DNA of 64,000 nt, taken from contig CAMPHF010000005.1 in NCBI GenBank assembly GCA_946885915.1, positions 148,196 to 212,195 on the forward strand, in the 5' to 3' direction. This DNA comes from an uncultured Idiomarina sp. GTDB taxonomy: Bacteria > Pseudomonadota > Gammaproteobacteria > Enterobacterales > Alteromonadaceae. A program made the translations under genes and the position numbers. Every line of letters starts with the position of its first letter. Positions within the stretch are counted from its first letter, which is position 1. This document shows, one piece after another, positions 1-8,469 of the stretch. The notes beneath the pieces were generated by a model that ran no database searches, was not told where the DNA came from, and worked only from the letters and a program-made list of their open reading frames with translations.

Positions 1-335
1 GTTGGCTGGTTATTAATAAAGTCGATTTAATGCCGGCGGAAGATGTTCAGGCCCGGGTTGATGCTATTGTTGAAGGCTTAGCATGGGAAGGACCGGTGTT
101 CCAAATTGCCGCGATTGAAGGGCGTGCGACGGAGCAGTTGTGCAAAGAAATTATGGCGTACATCGAACAGCTGCCAGCCCCAACTGAGCTAGAAGAGGGC
201 GAACAGAAAACCACTGAGTTTAAGTGGGATGATTATCATCGTGAGCAACTTGAGCAAGCAGCGCAGGACGATGATGAAGATGACGACGACTTTGATGATG
301 ATGACTACGATGTCGAAGTCATCTACCAAAAATAG
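1..335 (+). CDS. obgE: GTPase ObgE/CgtA, C-terminal part (5' end outside window)
   Basis: Only the last 110 or so residues are present; the reading frame is open from base 3. The first visible residues hold the G4 guanine-specificity motif NKVD, and about 30 residues later comes a G5-like SAxEG-type loop (IAAIEG), so this is the end of the Obg G domain. The tail is very acidic, with runs of Asp, as in gammaproteobacterial ObgE. Obg GTPases bind the 50S subunit and act in late ribosome assembly and the stringent response. A strong hairpin terminator follows ten bases after the stop. The identification is firm; the missing N-terminal Obg fold cannot be checked here. Confidence 0.93.
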   Translation, partial: WLVINKVDLMPAEDVQARVDAIVEGLAWEGPVFQIAAIEGRATEQLCKEIMAYIEQLPAPTELEEGEQKTTEFKWDDYHREQLEQAAQDDDEDDDDFDDDDYDVEVIYQK

Positions 336-344
336 CTAAAAATA

Positions 345-370
345 GGGTAGCATTAAGCTACCCTTTTTTA
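345..370 (+). terminator. Rho-independent terminator after obgE
   Basis: Arms GGGTAGC (345-351) and GCTACCC (357-363) are perfectly complementary with a 5-base loop, and a run of six T follows. It ends the obgE transcript just before folA, so folA must have its own promoter or depend on read-through. Confidence 0.9.
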
Positions 371-391
371 TTGAAATAAGAAGCTGGTTTG

Positions 392-901
392 ATGAAGATT
401 GCACTGGTTGCCGCGATGGCAAACAATCGGGTGATTGGCAAAGATATGAAGATGCCGTGGCACCTCCCGGCTGAGTTACAACATTTCAAAAAAATCACTT
501 TAGGTAAGCCGATCGTTATGGGTCGGGCTACTTTTGAGTCTATTGGACGGCCGCTACCCGGGCGTCGCAACATTATTATTTCGCGTACCCCAAGAACCGA
601 GCACGACATAGCCCAAGCCAATGCGGACGTGGTGTGGGTGACAGATCCGCAAACCGCAATAGCTGCCGCTGGCGCCGTTGACGAGCTAATGGTGATTGGT
701 GGTGGAAAAATTTATGAAGTTTTTTTACCCCTAGCCGATCGACTTTATCTGACCAAAATCGACTTAGATGTTAGTGGGGATACGTACTTCCCAGATTATC
801 GTAAAGCTGCGGAATGGTTGGAGATTTCCCGCGAATACCACCCACCGAGTGAGCGTAACTCTGAGGGATTTACTACTCTAATTTTCGATAGAAAATGTTA
901 A
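392..901 (+). CDS. folA: Dihydrofolate reductase
   Basis: Reduces dihydrofolate to tetrahydrofolate with NADPH in the cytosol, and is the partner of the thymidylate synthase found further along the window. The 169-residue protein has the family landmarks in order: N-terminal strand MKIALVAAM, the substrate loop PWHLPAEL near residue 22, the NADPH-binding MGRxTxESIGRPLPGR near 45-58, and a C-terminal FTTLIFDRK strand. The carboxylate that protonates the substrate is Glu (PAEL) rather than the Asp found in E. coli; both occur in the family. I take ATG 392; a TTG at 389 would add one residue. It stands alone, between a terminator and the DUF3718 gene. Confidence 0.96.
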   Translation: MKIALVAAMANNRVIGKDMKMPWHLPAELQHFKKITLGKPIVMGRATFESIGRPLPGRRNIIISRTPRTEHDIAQANADVVWVTDPQTAIAAAGAVDELMVIGGGKIYEVFLPLADRLYLTKIDLDVSGDTYFPDYRKAAEWLEISREYHPPSERNSEGFTTLIFDRKC

Positions 902-943
902 TCAATTGTGATTCTAATCAACTATTTACAGATATTTACACGA

Positions 944-972
944 TTGATTCGAAAGATTGAGCGTAGTAATAT
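944..972 (+). promoter_or_regulatory. Probable sigma-70 promoter for the DUF3718 gene
   Basis: TTGATT (944-949) and TAATAT (967-972) are separated by 17 bases, about 40 bases ahead of the ATG at 1010. The region is AT-rich compared with its surroundings. Pattern match only. Confidence 0.5.
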
Positions 973-1009
973 GGTGGCGAATATTTAATCAGTTTTATGG
1001 GAGTGAATC

Positions 1010-1384
1010 ATGAAAACAGCTTTAATCAGCACCATCGCGGTAGCTCTAGCATTGGGTGGCGTTGCGCTGAGCAAGCCTGCACAGGCAAATGAGCTGGCGT
1101 TAAGCATGTGTACTTACGTGCAAGGCGACGACACCATGCGCATGCGCAAGAAGTTGCGTGACAGCCGTGTTCGTATTCGTGATATTTACGCTGGCGTGCA
1201 GTGCAATGGCCAGTCGTTGTTACAGTTTGCGATGAGCAATGGCTCAAACGATGTGGGTGAATTTATTGTGCGCAGCTTGGCGCCAGAAGATTTAACTGCC
1301 AGTGGCGATTTCCAGTGGGCCCAAAGCAATGGCCATGCTGGCTCACCGATTGCCGCAGCTATTAAAGAGCGCGCTGGTCTATAA
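1010..1384 (+). CDS. DUF3718 family secreted small protein
   Basis: A 124-residue protein with a clear Sec signal peptide: basic start, hydrophobic stretch to about residue 22, and a cleavage site after KPAQA. The mature part contains two cysteines (in SMCTYVQGD and AGVQCNGQ), which could form a periplasmic disulfide, and a charged RMRKKLRDSRVRIRDIY stretch that is typical of DUF3718, a family of unknown function found in Alteromonadales. It is monocistronic, with its own promoter and a strong terminator. The ATG has an SD-like GGGAG seven bases upstream. Family assignment is from memory of the motif; the function is unknown. Confidence 0.8.
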   Translation: MKTALISTIAVALALGGVALSKPAQANELALSMCTYVQGDDTMRMRKKLRDSRVRIRDIYAGVQCNGQSLLQFAMSNGSNDVGEFIVRSLAPEDLTASGDFQWAQSNGHAGSPIAAAIKERAGL

Positions 1385-1431
1385 GTTAGGCAAAGCTAAA
1401 CCTTAGCAAAGCGCTACTGAAGAATGCCAAA

Positions 1432-1457
1432 AGCCTGTACCTGTACAGGCTTTTTTT
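1432..1457 (+). terminator. Rho-independent terminator after the DUF3718 gene
   Basis: Inverted repeat AGCCTGTAC (1432-1440) / GTACAGGCT (1443-1451), followed by T7. The closing base pair leaves a two-base loop, so the outer eight pairs with a 4-base loop are the realistic stem. Confidence 0.9.
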
Positions 1458-1562
1458 GTAGATGTTCATAAATTGTTACGCTTTGCACTTGTCATGACTT
1501 CGCGGCTCGGCCACACTAAGCGCCTGTAGCAATAGGCTAGCGCGGCTAGGGAATGTAAGTGC

Positions 1563-3083
1563 ATGATGCAGTTAACCTCTAAATCTTCTGATGTTGTTCA
1601 CCAGACTGCTGGTCTGGGCCTTATTTATAGTGCTCATTGGAGCGCCAAACTCCACGCCTTATTGTTGATCTTGGTTGGCTTATTTTCTGTCGTAAGCGCC
1701 GATCCCCATGAACAAAATCATGATTGCTTCGTCGATGGTATCGATACTCGGGTGCAGTGCGGTAAAGTCTGGGTACCGGAAAACTATGATGCCCCTGATG
1801 CCAAACAAATCCCCATTCGCTATGTGGTGTTGCCAGCCGTGCAAGAGGGTGCGAAGGCTGATCCATTACTCATTTTAGCCGGGGGACCAGGCCAAGCAGC
1901 GACTGAACTCGCCGCCGGCATGAATCAAATCTTCACCGAAGTCCGCAAGCAGCGTGACATCGTCCTTATCGATCAGCGCGGTACCGGCGAATCCAACCCG
2001 TTGCAGTGTGAGCTGAGTCGAGTTGACGAGTTGGTTCAACCCGATGATGAGTTGGATTTAGCTGAAGTTGCTGCGGCGTGTTTAGCTAAATATCCAGATA
2101 CGGATATGACCCAATATCATACCGTGAATGCGATTCGTGACTTTGAAGCGGTGCGCCAATTTCTGGGTTATCAGCAAGTGAATTTATATGGCGGTTCATA
2201 CGGTACTCGCGCCGGCTTAGTGTATCTACGCGAGGCACCTGCCGCCGTGCGTGCAGCAATCTTAGATGCGGTAGCACCTACCCAGGTTGTTATCGGCCCC
2301 TTTGGTCGGCATGGCGCTGATTCATTCGAATTGATCGTGGCGCATTGTGCGGCGCAAGCTGAATGTGCAGCTCGCTTCCCTAATCTGGGTCAAACTTACC
2401 TCGAATTAATGGCAACGCTGGCGGCTGAGCCACCGCAGCTAGCTTTGACTGATCCGCTCACTAATGAGCCCCTGAATATTCTGATGACCGCTGGGCGTTT
2501 GAGTGGGGTGCTGAGAACGGCGCTTTATCATCCAACGACTCGGCGTCTTATTCCATTAACGATTAGTGCGGGTGTGCAGGGTAATTACCGCCCACTATTA
2601 GGCTTGATGGGTTCTATTATGCGGCAACAACCATTGTATATGGGGCTCACTTTATCGGTGTTGTGTAGTGAAGACTTGCCACGGGCAACGCCAGAACTGC
2701 TGGCTGCAGACGCCAACAACGACTTTATTGGTGGTCGTACGGCTGAGGCCTTTTTAGCACTTTGTGAGCCATGGCCGACGTTTACGCCGCCAGCCAGTTG
2801 GTCGGCACCGGTGGTGAGCGATATTCCCACTTTGCTACTTTCAGGTGGACTAGACCCGGTAACGCCGCCGGCCTGGGGTGACTTAGCAGCGCAAACCTTG
2901 AGCAATAGTACGCATTTAGTTGCACCTTATGGTGCCCACACGATTGCATCGCACACCTGTGCGAACCGTTTGTTAGCAACCTTTTTGGATACTTTAGATG
3001 GCGCGGCGCTCGATAGCAGTTGTTTAACGCAGCAAAAAGCGCCGTTACCCTTTGTGCGAAATGTGAATGGCGCGGGGATGTAG
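1563..3083 (+). CDS. Exported alpha/beta hydrolase, tripeptidyl/prolyl aminopeptidase-like (TAP type)
   Basis: A 506-residue protein of the alpha/beta-hydrolase family with the S33 proline-iminopeptidase layout. Visible in order: a hydrophobic segment ending VVSA near residue 47 that looks like a signal peptide with a long n-region, the oxyanion-side motif GGPGQ, the DQRGTG motif, the nucleophile elbow GGSYG (Ser212), and a C-terminal TAP-like domain with GGLDPVTP (Asp431) and GAHT (His459) completing the triad. Members cleave N-terminal residues or short peptides; the actual substrate is unknown. Two adjacent ATGs (1563, 1566) follow an AGGGA site. The stop is two bases before the ABC transporter ATPase, so the three genes 1563-4968 look like one operon. 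Confidence 0.85.
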   Translation: MMQLTSKSSDVVHQTAGLGLIYSAHWSAKLHALLLILVGLFSVVSADPHEQNHDCFVDGIDTRVQCGKVWVPENYDAPDAKQIPIRYVVLPAVQEGAKADPLLILAGGPGQAATELAAGMNQIFTEVRKQRDIVLIDQRGTGESNPLQCELSRVDELVQPDDELDLAEVAAACLAKYPDTDMTQYHTVNAIRDFEAVRQFLGYQQVNLYGGSYGTRAGLVYLREAPAAVRAAILDAVAPTQVVIGPFGRHGADSFELIVAHCAAQAECAARFPNLGQTYLELMATLAAEPPQLALTDPLTNEPLNILMTAGRLSGVLRTALYHPTTRRLIPLTISAGVQGNYRPLLGLMGSIMRQQPLYMGLTLSVLCSEDLPRATPELLAADANNDFIGGRTAEAFLALCEPWPTFTPPASWSAPVVSDIPTLLLSGGLDPVTPPAWGDLAAQTLSNSTHLVAPYGAHTIASHTCANRLLATFLDTLDGAALDSSCLTQQKAPLPFVRNVNGAGM

Positions 3084-3085
3084 CA

Positions 3086-3820
3086 ATGATTTCAGTGCAA
3101 CAACTGCGAAAAAGTTTTGGTAACGTCCAAGCCTTAGAAGATTTAAGTTTTCAAGCCGAAGACGGCCAGATCACCGGGCTGTTAGGGCCTAATGGAGCCG
3201 GTAAAACCACGGCGTTGCGGATCATCTATGGGCTGCTAAAGGCCGATAGCGGCCGCGCGTTAATTGATCAGGTAGATGCGGTGCAAGAACCACTCGCCGC
3301 CCGGCGTCAGATTGGTATTTTCCCGGACAAGTTTGGCCTGTATGAACGGCTGACTGCGCGCGAGCAAATTGCTTACTTTGCCGCGCTTCACGGCTTACAT
3401 GGTAGTGCTGCGCAGACCGCGGTTCAGCATGTCATCGAGCGATTAGATATGAGCGCCATTGCCGATCGGCGTAGCACCGGATTTTCCCAAGGCCAACGGA
3501 TGAAGGTAGCGTTGGCACAAGCGATTGTGCACCAACCCCGGCATGTTATTTTAGATGAGCCATCGCGGGGGCTCGACGTCATGAGTACCCGCATTTTGCG
3601 TGACTTATTGCGCGAGCTGAAGGCCCAAGGCGCCTGTATACTGTTCTCCTCCCATGTGATGCAGGAAGTGGCGGCGTTATGTGACCATGTCGTGGTGGTG
3701 GCCAAAGGGCGCGTTGCCGCTGCTGGCACTACAGCTGAGTTGTGTGCGCAAACGGGGGAAACGGCGTTAGAAGAGGCGTTCGTTAAAATTATCGGAACCG
3801 ATGAAGGAATCGCTGCATGA
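3086..3820 (+). CDS. ABC transporter ATPase, NatA-like
   Basis: The 244-residue nucleotide-binding subunit of an ABC-2 type exporter. Walker A GPNGAGKT, a signature-loop variant FSQGQRMK (usually LSGGQ), Walker B VILDEPSRGLDV and switch His in FSSHVMQEV are all present, so it should hydrolyse ATP. The closest described type is NatA, the ATPase of Na+ extrusion systems, but the substrate cannot be read from the sequence. ATG 3086 is chosen because the homologous N-terminus begins MISVQQL and it follows GGGG two bases past the hydrolase stop. The gene overlaps its permease by ATGA. Confidence 0.9.
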   Translation: MISVQQLRKSFGNVQALEDLSFQAEDGQITGLLGPNGAGKTTALRIIYGLLKADSGRALIDQVDAVQEPLAARRQIGIFPDKFGLYERLTAREQIAYFAALHGLHGSAAQTAVQHVIERLDMSAIADRRSTGFSQGQRMKVALAQAIVHQPRHVILDEPSRGLDVMSTRILRDLLRELKAQGACILFSSHVMQEVAALCDHVVVVAKGRVAAAGTTAELCAQTGETALEEAFVKIIGTDEGIAA

Positions 3821-4968
3821 GTCGTGCATTTGTAACGGTATGGCGAAAGGAACTCAAAGATGCGGTGCGTGATAAGCGCTCGGTGATGGCGGCGATGTCT
3901 TATGCGTTTTTCGGACCGGTGTTAATGGCGGTGGCATTCTTCTTTTTAGTCACCCAGTTAACCGATAGAAGTGACGTGGAAATAGACATTCAGGGCGCCC
4001 AATCGGCACCTGCGCTTATGCAGTTCTTAGAGGAGCAAGGCATAGTGGCGCGGGGCGACCAAGCTTGGCCTGAAGGCGCTCAGCCCATCACCCTCGAAAT
4101 CCCCGCGCATTGGGATGAGCGCATGGCATCGGGCGAGCCCATTCGGGTGGTGTTGCGGGCCGATCGGTCGAACCAAAAACAACGCACAGATATTACGCGG
4201 GTTGAACAGGCAGTGCAGGCTTATAGTAGTCAAGTTGCCCAGGTGCGGTTACTCACCCGCGGACTCGATCCGAGTTTGATGCAGCCAATCCGCTTAGTTG
4301 AGCAAGACTTGGCAACCAAAGGCTCGCGCGCCGCTATTTTGCTCGGTGGGGTATTGGTCTTTATTTTACTCTCGGTGTTTTGGTCGGGCATGAACGTGGC
4401 GATTGATATTAGTGCCGGTGAGCGCGAGCGCCATTCGTTAGAGTTACTGCTGTCGCAGCCGCTCTCAACTACCTCACTGGTGCTTGGTAAAACGCTTACC
4501 GCAGCTAGTTTTGCAGTGTTTGGCGCAGTATTGAGCGTGGTGTTAATGCCGCTGGTATTTCAGTTTGTACCGCTGGCCCAAATTGGCATGAGTGTGACCT
4601 TTGGTTGGGTCACGCTGGTCACTATGGTGTTAATGCTGGTGCCGTTGGCATTGCTGGCCACGACCATGCAGCTATTTGTGTCATTCCGGGCAAAGAGTTT
4701 CAAAGAAGCACAAACCTACATTTCATTTTTGCTGATGATACCCATGTTGGCCTCGTTCGGAATTGAGTTTGCGCGGCTTAAAAGCCAGTGGTTATATTAT
4801 TTACCGCTTACTGGCCAGCATCAGGCGTTTTTGGATTTAATTAAAGGCGAGCCGGTGCAAGTAACCGCGGCTATTATTAGCTGTGTGGCTACGTTGTTGC
4901 TGGCATGGCTGCTGTTGGTCGCCATTGCACGCATGTTACGTTCAGAAAAAACCGTGTTCGGTTTATAA
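3817..4968 (+). CDS. ABC-2 type permease, NatB-like
   Basis: The 383-residue membrane subunit that pairs with the preceding ATPase; start and stop overlap in ATGA. It has one N-terminal membrane helix near residues 28-48, a large polar extracytoplasmic region of about 125 residues, then a cluster of five hydrophobic segments from about residue 170 to the end. This is the NatB/ABC-2 architecture. The conserved ISAGERERHSLELLLSQPL stretch after the second helix is typical of these permeases. With the exported hydrolase upstream, the cargo may be a peptide or a metabolite linked to it, but that is inference. A 13-bp hairpin follows the stop. Confidence 0.88.
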   Translation: MSRAFVTVWRKELKDAVRDKRSVMAAMSYAFFGPVLMAVAFFFLVTQLTDRSDVEIDIQGAQSAPALMQFLEEQGIVARGDQAWPEGAQPITLEIPAHWDERMASGEPIRVVLRADRSNQKQRTDITRVEQAVQAYSSQVAQVRLLTRGLDPSLMQPIRLVEQDLATKGSRAAILLGGVLVFILLSVFWSGMNVAIDISAGERERHSLELLLSQPLSTTSLVLGKTLTAASFAVFGAVLSVVLMPLVFQFVPLAQIGMSVTFGWVTLVTMVLMLVPLALLATTMQLFVSFRAKSFKEAQTYISFLLMIPMLASFGIEFARLKSQWLYYLPLTGQHQAFLDLIKGEPVQVTAAIISCVATLLLAWLLLVAIARMLRSEKTVFGL

Positions 4969-4975
4969 CGGATGG

Positions 4976-5010
4976 CTGGTAACCAAGCTGGCTTGGTTAC
5001 CAGTTTAATA
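4976..5010. terminator. Hairpin terminator between convergent natB-like and oxidoreductase genes
   Basis: A perfect 13-bp inverted repeat (4976-4988 with 4991-5003) is followed on the plus strand by TTTAATAATT. It should end the ABC operon. The stop codon of the minus-strand oxidoreductase (4997-4999) lies inside the right arm, so the hairpin is shared by both convergent genes. Confidence 0.75.
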
Positions 5011-6328
5011 ATTGCGCGGCTTGGTAGTAACCCCACTGGCCAAGCCGACGTAGCCCGGCAAACGGAAACTTGGGTAAGCCTGATTGATAATAGGGGAGCG
5101 CCGGTAAGGGCTCACCAATGCTCAATTGGGCTAAGCGTTTACCGGCCATACTGGTGAATGCAACCCCGGCGCCACAATACCCCATACTCGTGAAAATACC
5201 AGGTGCCGGCGAATAGACCCGCGGATAGTCATCCAGCGCGACACTTATCCAGCCACTCCAAAAATACTCTACTTGCAATGCGTCGGCGAGCTGCGGAAAG
5301 GTCTTTCTAGCCGCCGCTAATAAGTGTTGTGCATATTGCGGACGCTCTGCATCTCGGCCGTGAATAGCGCCACGTCCGCCAAATAGTAAGCGCCCGTCTG
5401 GTAACAGCCGGAAGTAGTACTTGAGCGCCCGGGTGTCCATGAATTGATGGTCGGCACTCAGTCCCGCCGCCTGCTGTTGCGCCGCGCTTAGTGGCTGGGT
5501 CACCATAATACTAGAAAGCACCGGCAGCGCACGGCCATGAATGCTCGGGTGCAGGTGGTTTGGGGTGTAACCATTGGTGGCAATAATCACATGCTTGGCC
5601 CGAATATCACCACGATTGGTTTTGAGTATGTGGTCATCGCCTTGCTGCCGCCAGCCCAGCACGCTGGTATGGGAACATAACTTAGCCCCCGCCTGTGCGG
5701 CAACATGAGCCGTTTGCGCGGCAAAAGCCAGTGGCTGAATACCGAAGCTTTGGACAAAATGCAAAGCCGCTTTGGCGATTGGCGTGCGAATGAAAGCGGT
5801 TGCCGCTTGCGCATCATAGAGTTGGGCCTGGTCACCTAAACGCTGCAGCATCGCATGTTGACTGGCGAGCAGCGCCGCGGATTTAGCATCATGGGCGAGT
5901 TTCAAATAACCACCACGTGCGACTTGCTGCAAGGAACGCACTGGGGTATCTACTGCCAGCAAGGCTTCAATGCGTTCGAGGGCGGCTTGTTGTTCGCTAT
6001 GAATTTGCTGAGCCATGGCAAAGCCATGCTTTCGCTCCCATTGCACATAGCCCAAGCGACCGGTAGCGGGCATCACAAAACCGGCATTGCGGCCCGAGCA
6101 ACCCCAAGCTAACTCATTGGCTTCGAGCACTGTCACTTCGCGCTGGTAGTCACCCGCTAGGGTGAGGGCTGCATTTAAGCCAGTATAACCGCCCCCAATT
6201 ACCACAGTTTCGCAGCGTGCCGGCAAAGTTGCACTGGCCGGCATCTGGGGCGGTTGTGATTGCGCCCAATAGCTGTTCGGGTGGGTTTGCTGAGGTAAAA
6301 GTTGTGCGTTTACGAGCGGGTCATACAT
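4997..6328 (-). CDS. FAD-dependent oxidoreductase of the PuuB/DAO family
   Basis: A 443-residue flavoprotein of the DadA/glycine-oxidase superfamily, closest in style to gamma-glutamylputrescine oxidase and related amine oxidases. The FAD-binding Rossmann motif GGGYTG lies near residues 46-51, followed by the acidic end of strand 2 (TVLEA) and the characteristic CSGRNAGFVMP. Near the C-terminus SMGYCGAGVAFTSMAGK forms the second flavin-contacting loop. It would oxidise an amine or amino acid with O2 or a quinone; the substrate is unknown and no other putrescine-pathway gene is nearby. It begins six bases after a GNAT gene on the same strand, so the two are co-transcribed. Confidence 0.85.
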   Translation of the reverse strand: MYDPLVNAQLLPQQTHPNSYWAQSQPPQMPASATLPARCETVVIGGGYTGLNAALTLAGDYQREVTVLEANELAWGCSGRNAGFVMPATGRLGYVQWERKHGFAMAQQIHSEQQAALERIEALLAVDTPVRSLQQVARGGYLKLAHDAKSAALLASQHAMLQRLGDQAQLYDAQAATAFIRTPIAKAALHFVQSFGIQPLAFAAQTAHVAAQAGAKLCSHTSVLGWRQQGDDHILKTNRGDIRAKHVIIATNGYTPNHLHPSIHGRALPVLSSIMVTQPLSAAQQQAAGLSADHQFMDTRALKYYFRLLPDGRLLFGGRGAIHGRDAERPQYAQHLLAAARKTFPQLADALQVEYFWSGWISVALDDYPRVYSPAPGIFTSMGYCGAGVAFTSMAGKRLAQLSIGEPLPALPYYQSGLPKFPFAGLRRLGQWGYYQAAQLLNW

Positions 6329-6334
6329 GGCGTT

Positions 6335-6961
6335 TTACTCGGTGCCTACGTCATTACTTAAACCAGTACTTAAGCCAGCACTTAAGCCGGCAAACGGCAA
6401 TACCATCTCGGCCGCGGTGCAATAACAGTCGCCATCACAGACAGGACAGTGGTAGCCCTCTTCCAGCGACAAGGCTAACCAACGGCGCTTATGCTCACGA
6501 ATGAGCTGACCCCCACACTTACTAAAATAGGAAAATGCACTATTGTTGGGGCTTTGCAGCCAAATATGCGCTAAGCCAGCCTGGCAGCCAAGCTGCTGTG
6601 CGGCAGCAACAGAGTGCATTAATAAGCCCCGGCCGACGCCTAAGCCACGGGCAGCCTCTAACACGGCTGCACATTTGAAATAACACATCTGGGCTGCTGG
6701 CACTGGCCATTCAGCGGGCGTGGTTTGATCATCGGTTGGCCAATGACCTGGGGCAAAGGTAATCCGCACCCCGACCAATTCATCAGCCACGAAGGCCAGC
6801 CAGTTAAGATTAACATCGCCGTGTTGGGCACGGGCTAAATAATCATGGAACGAACTTTCAGTGAGGTAGTTATCGCCGTGAACTTCGTTTGCAACACGCA
6901 AAACGGCGGCTTCATCAGCCGCCGTCATCGGACGATATACCACTTGCTTCGGATCACGCAT
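6335..6961 (-). CDS. GNAT family N-acetyltransferase with Cys-rich tail
   Basis: A 208-residue GNAT acetyltransferase. The acetyl-CoA binding motif A is seen as ARGLGVGRGLL around residue 105, preceded by a beta strand with CYFKCAAV, and SAFSYFSKCGG fits the motif B region. After the domain comes a short Cys cluster CPVCDGDCYC, which could bind a metal, and then a repetitive tail of three GLS units encoded by a 12-bp tandem repeat. The start ATG at 6961 follows AAGGTG. It is the first gene of a two-gene operon with the FAD oxidoreductase. The acceptor substrate is unknown. Confidence 0.8.
   Translation of the reverse strand: MRDPKQVVYRPMTAADEAAVLRVANEVHGDNYLTESSFHDYLARAQHGDVNLNWLAFVADELVGVRITFAPGHWPTDDQTTPAEWPVPAAQMCYFKCAAVLEAARGLGVGRGLLMHSVAAAQQLGCQAGLAHIWLQSPNNSAFSYFSKCGGQLIREHKRRWLALSLEEGYHCPVCDGDCYCTAAEMVLPFAGLSAGLSTGLSNDVGTE
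6356..6391 (-). repeat. Three 12-bp tandem repeats inside the GNAT 3' end
   Basis: Units ACTTAAACCAGT, ACTTAAGCCAGC and ACTTAAGCCGGC sit head to tail on the plus strand and are read in frame on the minus strand as AGLS, AGLS, TGLS. The 12-bp period and the position at a gene's 3' end recall the arrays at 36.4, 61.7 and 63.9 kb. Confidence 0.8.
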
Positions 6962-7030
6962 AAACGATTCACCTTAGTGGTTGTGGCGTAGTCGTAGCTA
7001 CGCCTACATTATTATCTTGCTAGTAACGGT

Positions 7031-7050
7031 GGGTCACATTGCTGTGACCC
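7031..7050. terminator. Hairpin downstream of ahcY
   Basis: Perfect 8-bp stem GGGTCACA/TGTGACCC with a 4-base loop, 15 bases beyond the ahcY stop. On the ahcY strand no U-tract follows, so it is a weak or factor-assisted terminator, or a 3'-end stabiliser. A second imperfect inverted repeat centred on CGTAGCTACG lies at about 6987-7006. Confidence 0.45.
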
Positions 7051-7064
7051 TTTAGTCATGCCAA

Positions 7065-8441
7065 TTAGTAACGATAATCGTCAGACTTGAACGGACCTTC
7101 AACACTCATGCCGATATAATCAGCTTGTTGCTGGGTCATTTTAGTGATCACCCCACCAAAACCTTGCACCATGTACTTGGCCACTTCTTCATCAAGCTGC
7201 TTAGGCAGTACTTCTACGCGCAACAGTTCAGCTTGTTCTGCTGCGGATTTCGCTGCAAATTGCTGCTCATACAAATGAATCTGCGCCAGTACTTGGTTGG
7301 CAAAGGAGCCGTCCATGATTCGGCTTGGATGACCGGTCGCATTACCCAAGTTCACTAAGCGGCCCTCAGAGAGCAACAACAAATAATCTTGCTCATCATC
7401 GCTACGGTGAATTTTGTGTACTTGCGGCTTCACTTCATCCCAACGCCAATGCTTACGCATGTAGGCGGTATCGATTTCATTGTCGAAGTGGCCAATGTTA
7501 CAGACCACAGCAGTTGGCTTTAAGGCCGCTAACATATATTGGTCACAGACATTCACGTTACCCGTGGTCGTCACTAATAAGTCAGTGTTTTGCAGCAATT
7601 GGCGGTTAATGCCGTCGGCTGAACCGGTGTTGACACCGTTTAGGTAGGGTGACACCACTTCAAAGCCATCCATACAGGCTTGCATCGCGCAAATCGGGTC
7701 AATCTCGGTTACTTTTACGATCATGCCTTCTTGACGCAAGCTCGCTGCCGAACCTTTACCCACATCGCCGTAACCAATCACTAACGCTTTCTTACCTGAC
7801 AGTAAGTGATCGGTAGCGCGTTTAATCGCGTCGTTCAACGAGTGACGGCAACCATATTTGTTGTCATTTTTCGACTTGGTGACGGCGTCATTTACGTTAA
7901 TCGCTGGTACTTTCAAGGTGCCTTTTTTCAGCATCTCGAGTAAACGGTGCACACCGGTGGTGGTTTCTTCGGTAATACCATGAATGTTATCGAGCATTTG
8001 CGGGTATTTTTCGTGAATGAGCAGGGTTAAATCACCACCGTCATCCAAAATCATATTGGCATCCCACAGCTGACCATTCTTTTTACAGGTTTGCTCTAAA
8101 CACCACTCGTATTCCTCTTCGGTTTCGCCTTTCCACGCAAACACGGGAATGCCAGCTGCTGCCATTGCCGCCGCAGCGTGGTCTTGGGTCGAGAAAATGT
8201 TGCACGATGACCAGCGCACTTCAGCACCAAGTTCAACCAGGGTTTCAATTAATACCGCAGTTTGAATAGTCATGTGGATACAGCCAATAATGCGCGCGCC
8301 CTGTAATGGCTTGCTGGCGGCATATTTGCGGCGAATGGTCATTAATGCCGGCATTTCTGATTCCGCAATTGAAATTTCTTTGCGGCCCCAAGCGGCTAAG
8401 TTAATGTCTGCTACTTTGTAATCTTCGCGTAAGTTTGTCAT
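7065..8441 (-). CDS. ahcY: Adenosylhomocysteinase
   Basis: Cleaves S-adenosylhomocysteine to adenosine and homocysteine, which removes the inhibitory product of methyltransferases. The 458-residue protein shows the substrate-binding [15 protein letters not shown], the catalytic Lys/Asp region [13 protein letters not shown], the NAD-binding Rossmann motif GYGDVGKG, and the family-typical C-terminus ending KSDDYRY. Length matches proteobacterial enzymes. It follows the adenosine kinase gene by 28 bases on the same strand, so the kinase would remove the adenosine released here and pull the reversible reaction forward. The presence of ahcY suggests this strain uses the one-step route rather than Pfs/LuxS alone. 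Confidence 0.97.
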   Translation of the reverse strand: MTNLREDYKVADINLAAWGRKEISIAESEMPALMTIRRKYAASKPLQGARIIGCIHMTIQTAVLIETLVELGAEVRWSSCNIFSTQDHAAAAMAAAGIPVFAWKGETEEEYEWCLEQTCKKNGQLWDANMILDDGGDLTLLIHEKYPQMLDNIHGITEETTTGVHRLLEMLKKGTLKVPAINVNDAVTKSKNDNKYGCRHSLNDAIKRATDHLLSGKKALVIGYGDVGKGSAASLRQEGMIVKVTEIDPICAMQACMDGFEVVSPYLNGVNTGSADGINRQLLQNTDLLVTTTGNVNVCDQYMLAALKPTAVVCNIGHFDNEIDTAYMRKHWRWDEVKPQVHKIHRSDDEQDYLLLLSEGRLVNLGNATGHPSRIMDGSFANQVLAQIHLYEQQFAAKSAAEQAELLRVEVLPKQLDEEVAKYMVQGFGGVITKMTQQQADYIGMSVEGPFKSDDYRY

Positions 8442-8469
8442 GCGATACCTTTTATCTGTAGGGCAACAG

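Noticed and set aside
3020..3085. Earlier start for the ABC ATPase inside the hydrolase gene
   Set aside because: The extra 22 residues are out-of-frame hydrolase sequence; the family N-terminus begins at ATG 3086.
8442..8469. SAH riboswitch upstream of ahcY
   Set aside because: The gap to the adenosine kinase gene is only 28 bases, too short for the aptamer, and the 99-base region ahead of the kinase gene shows no matching fold.
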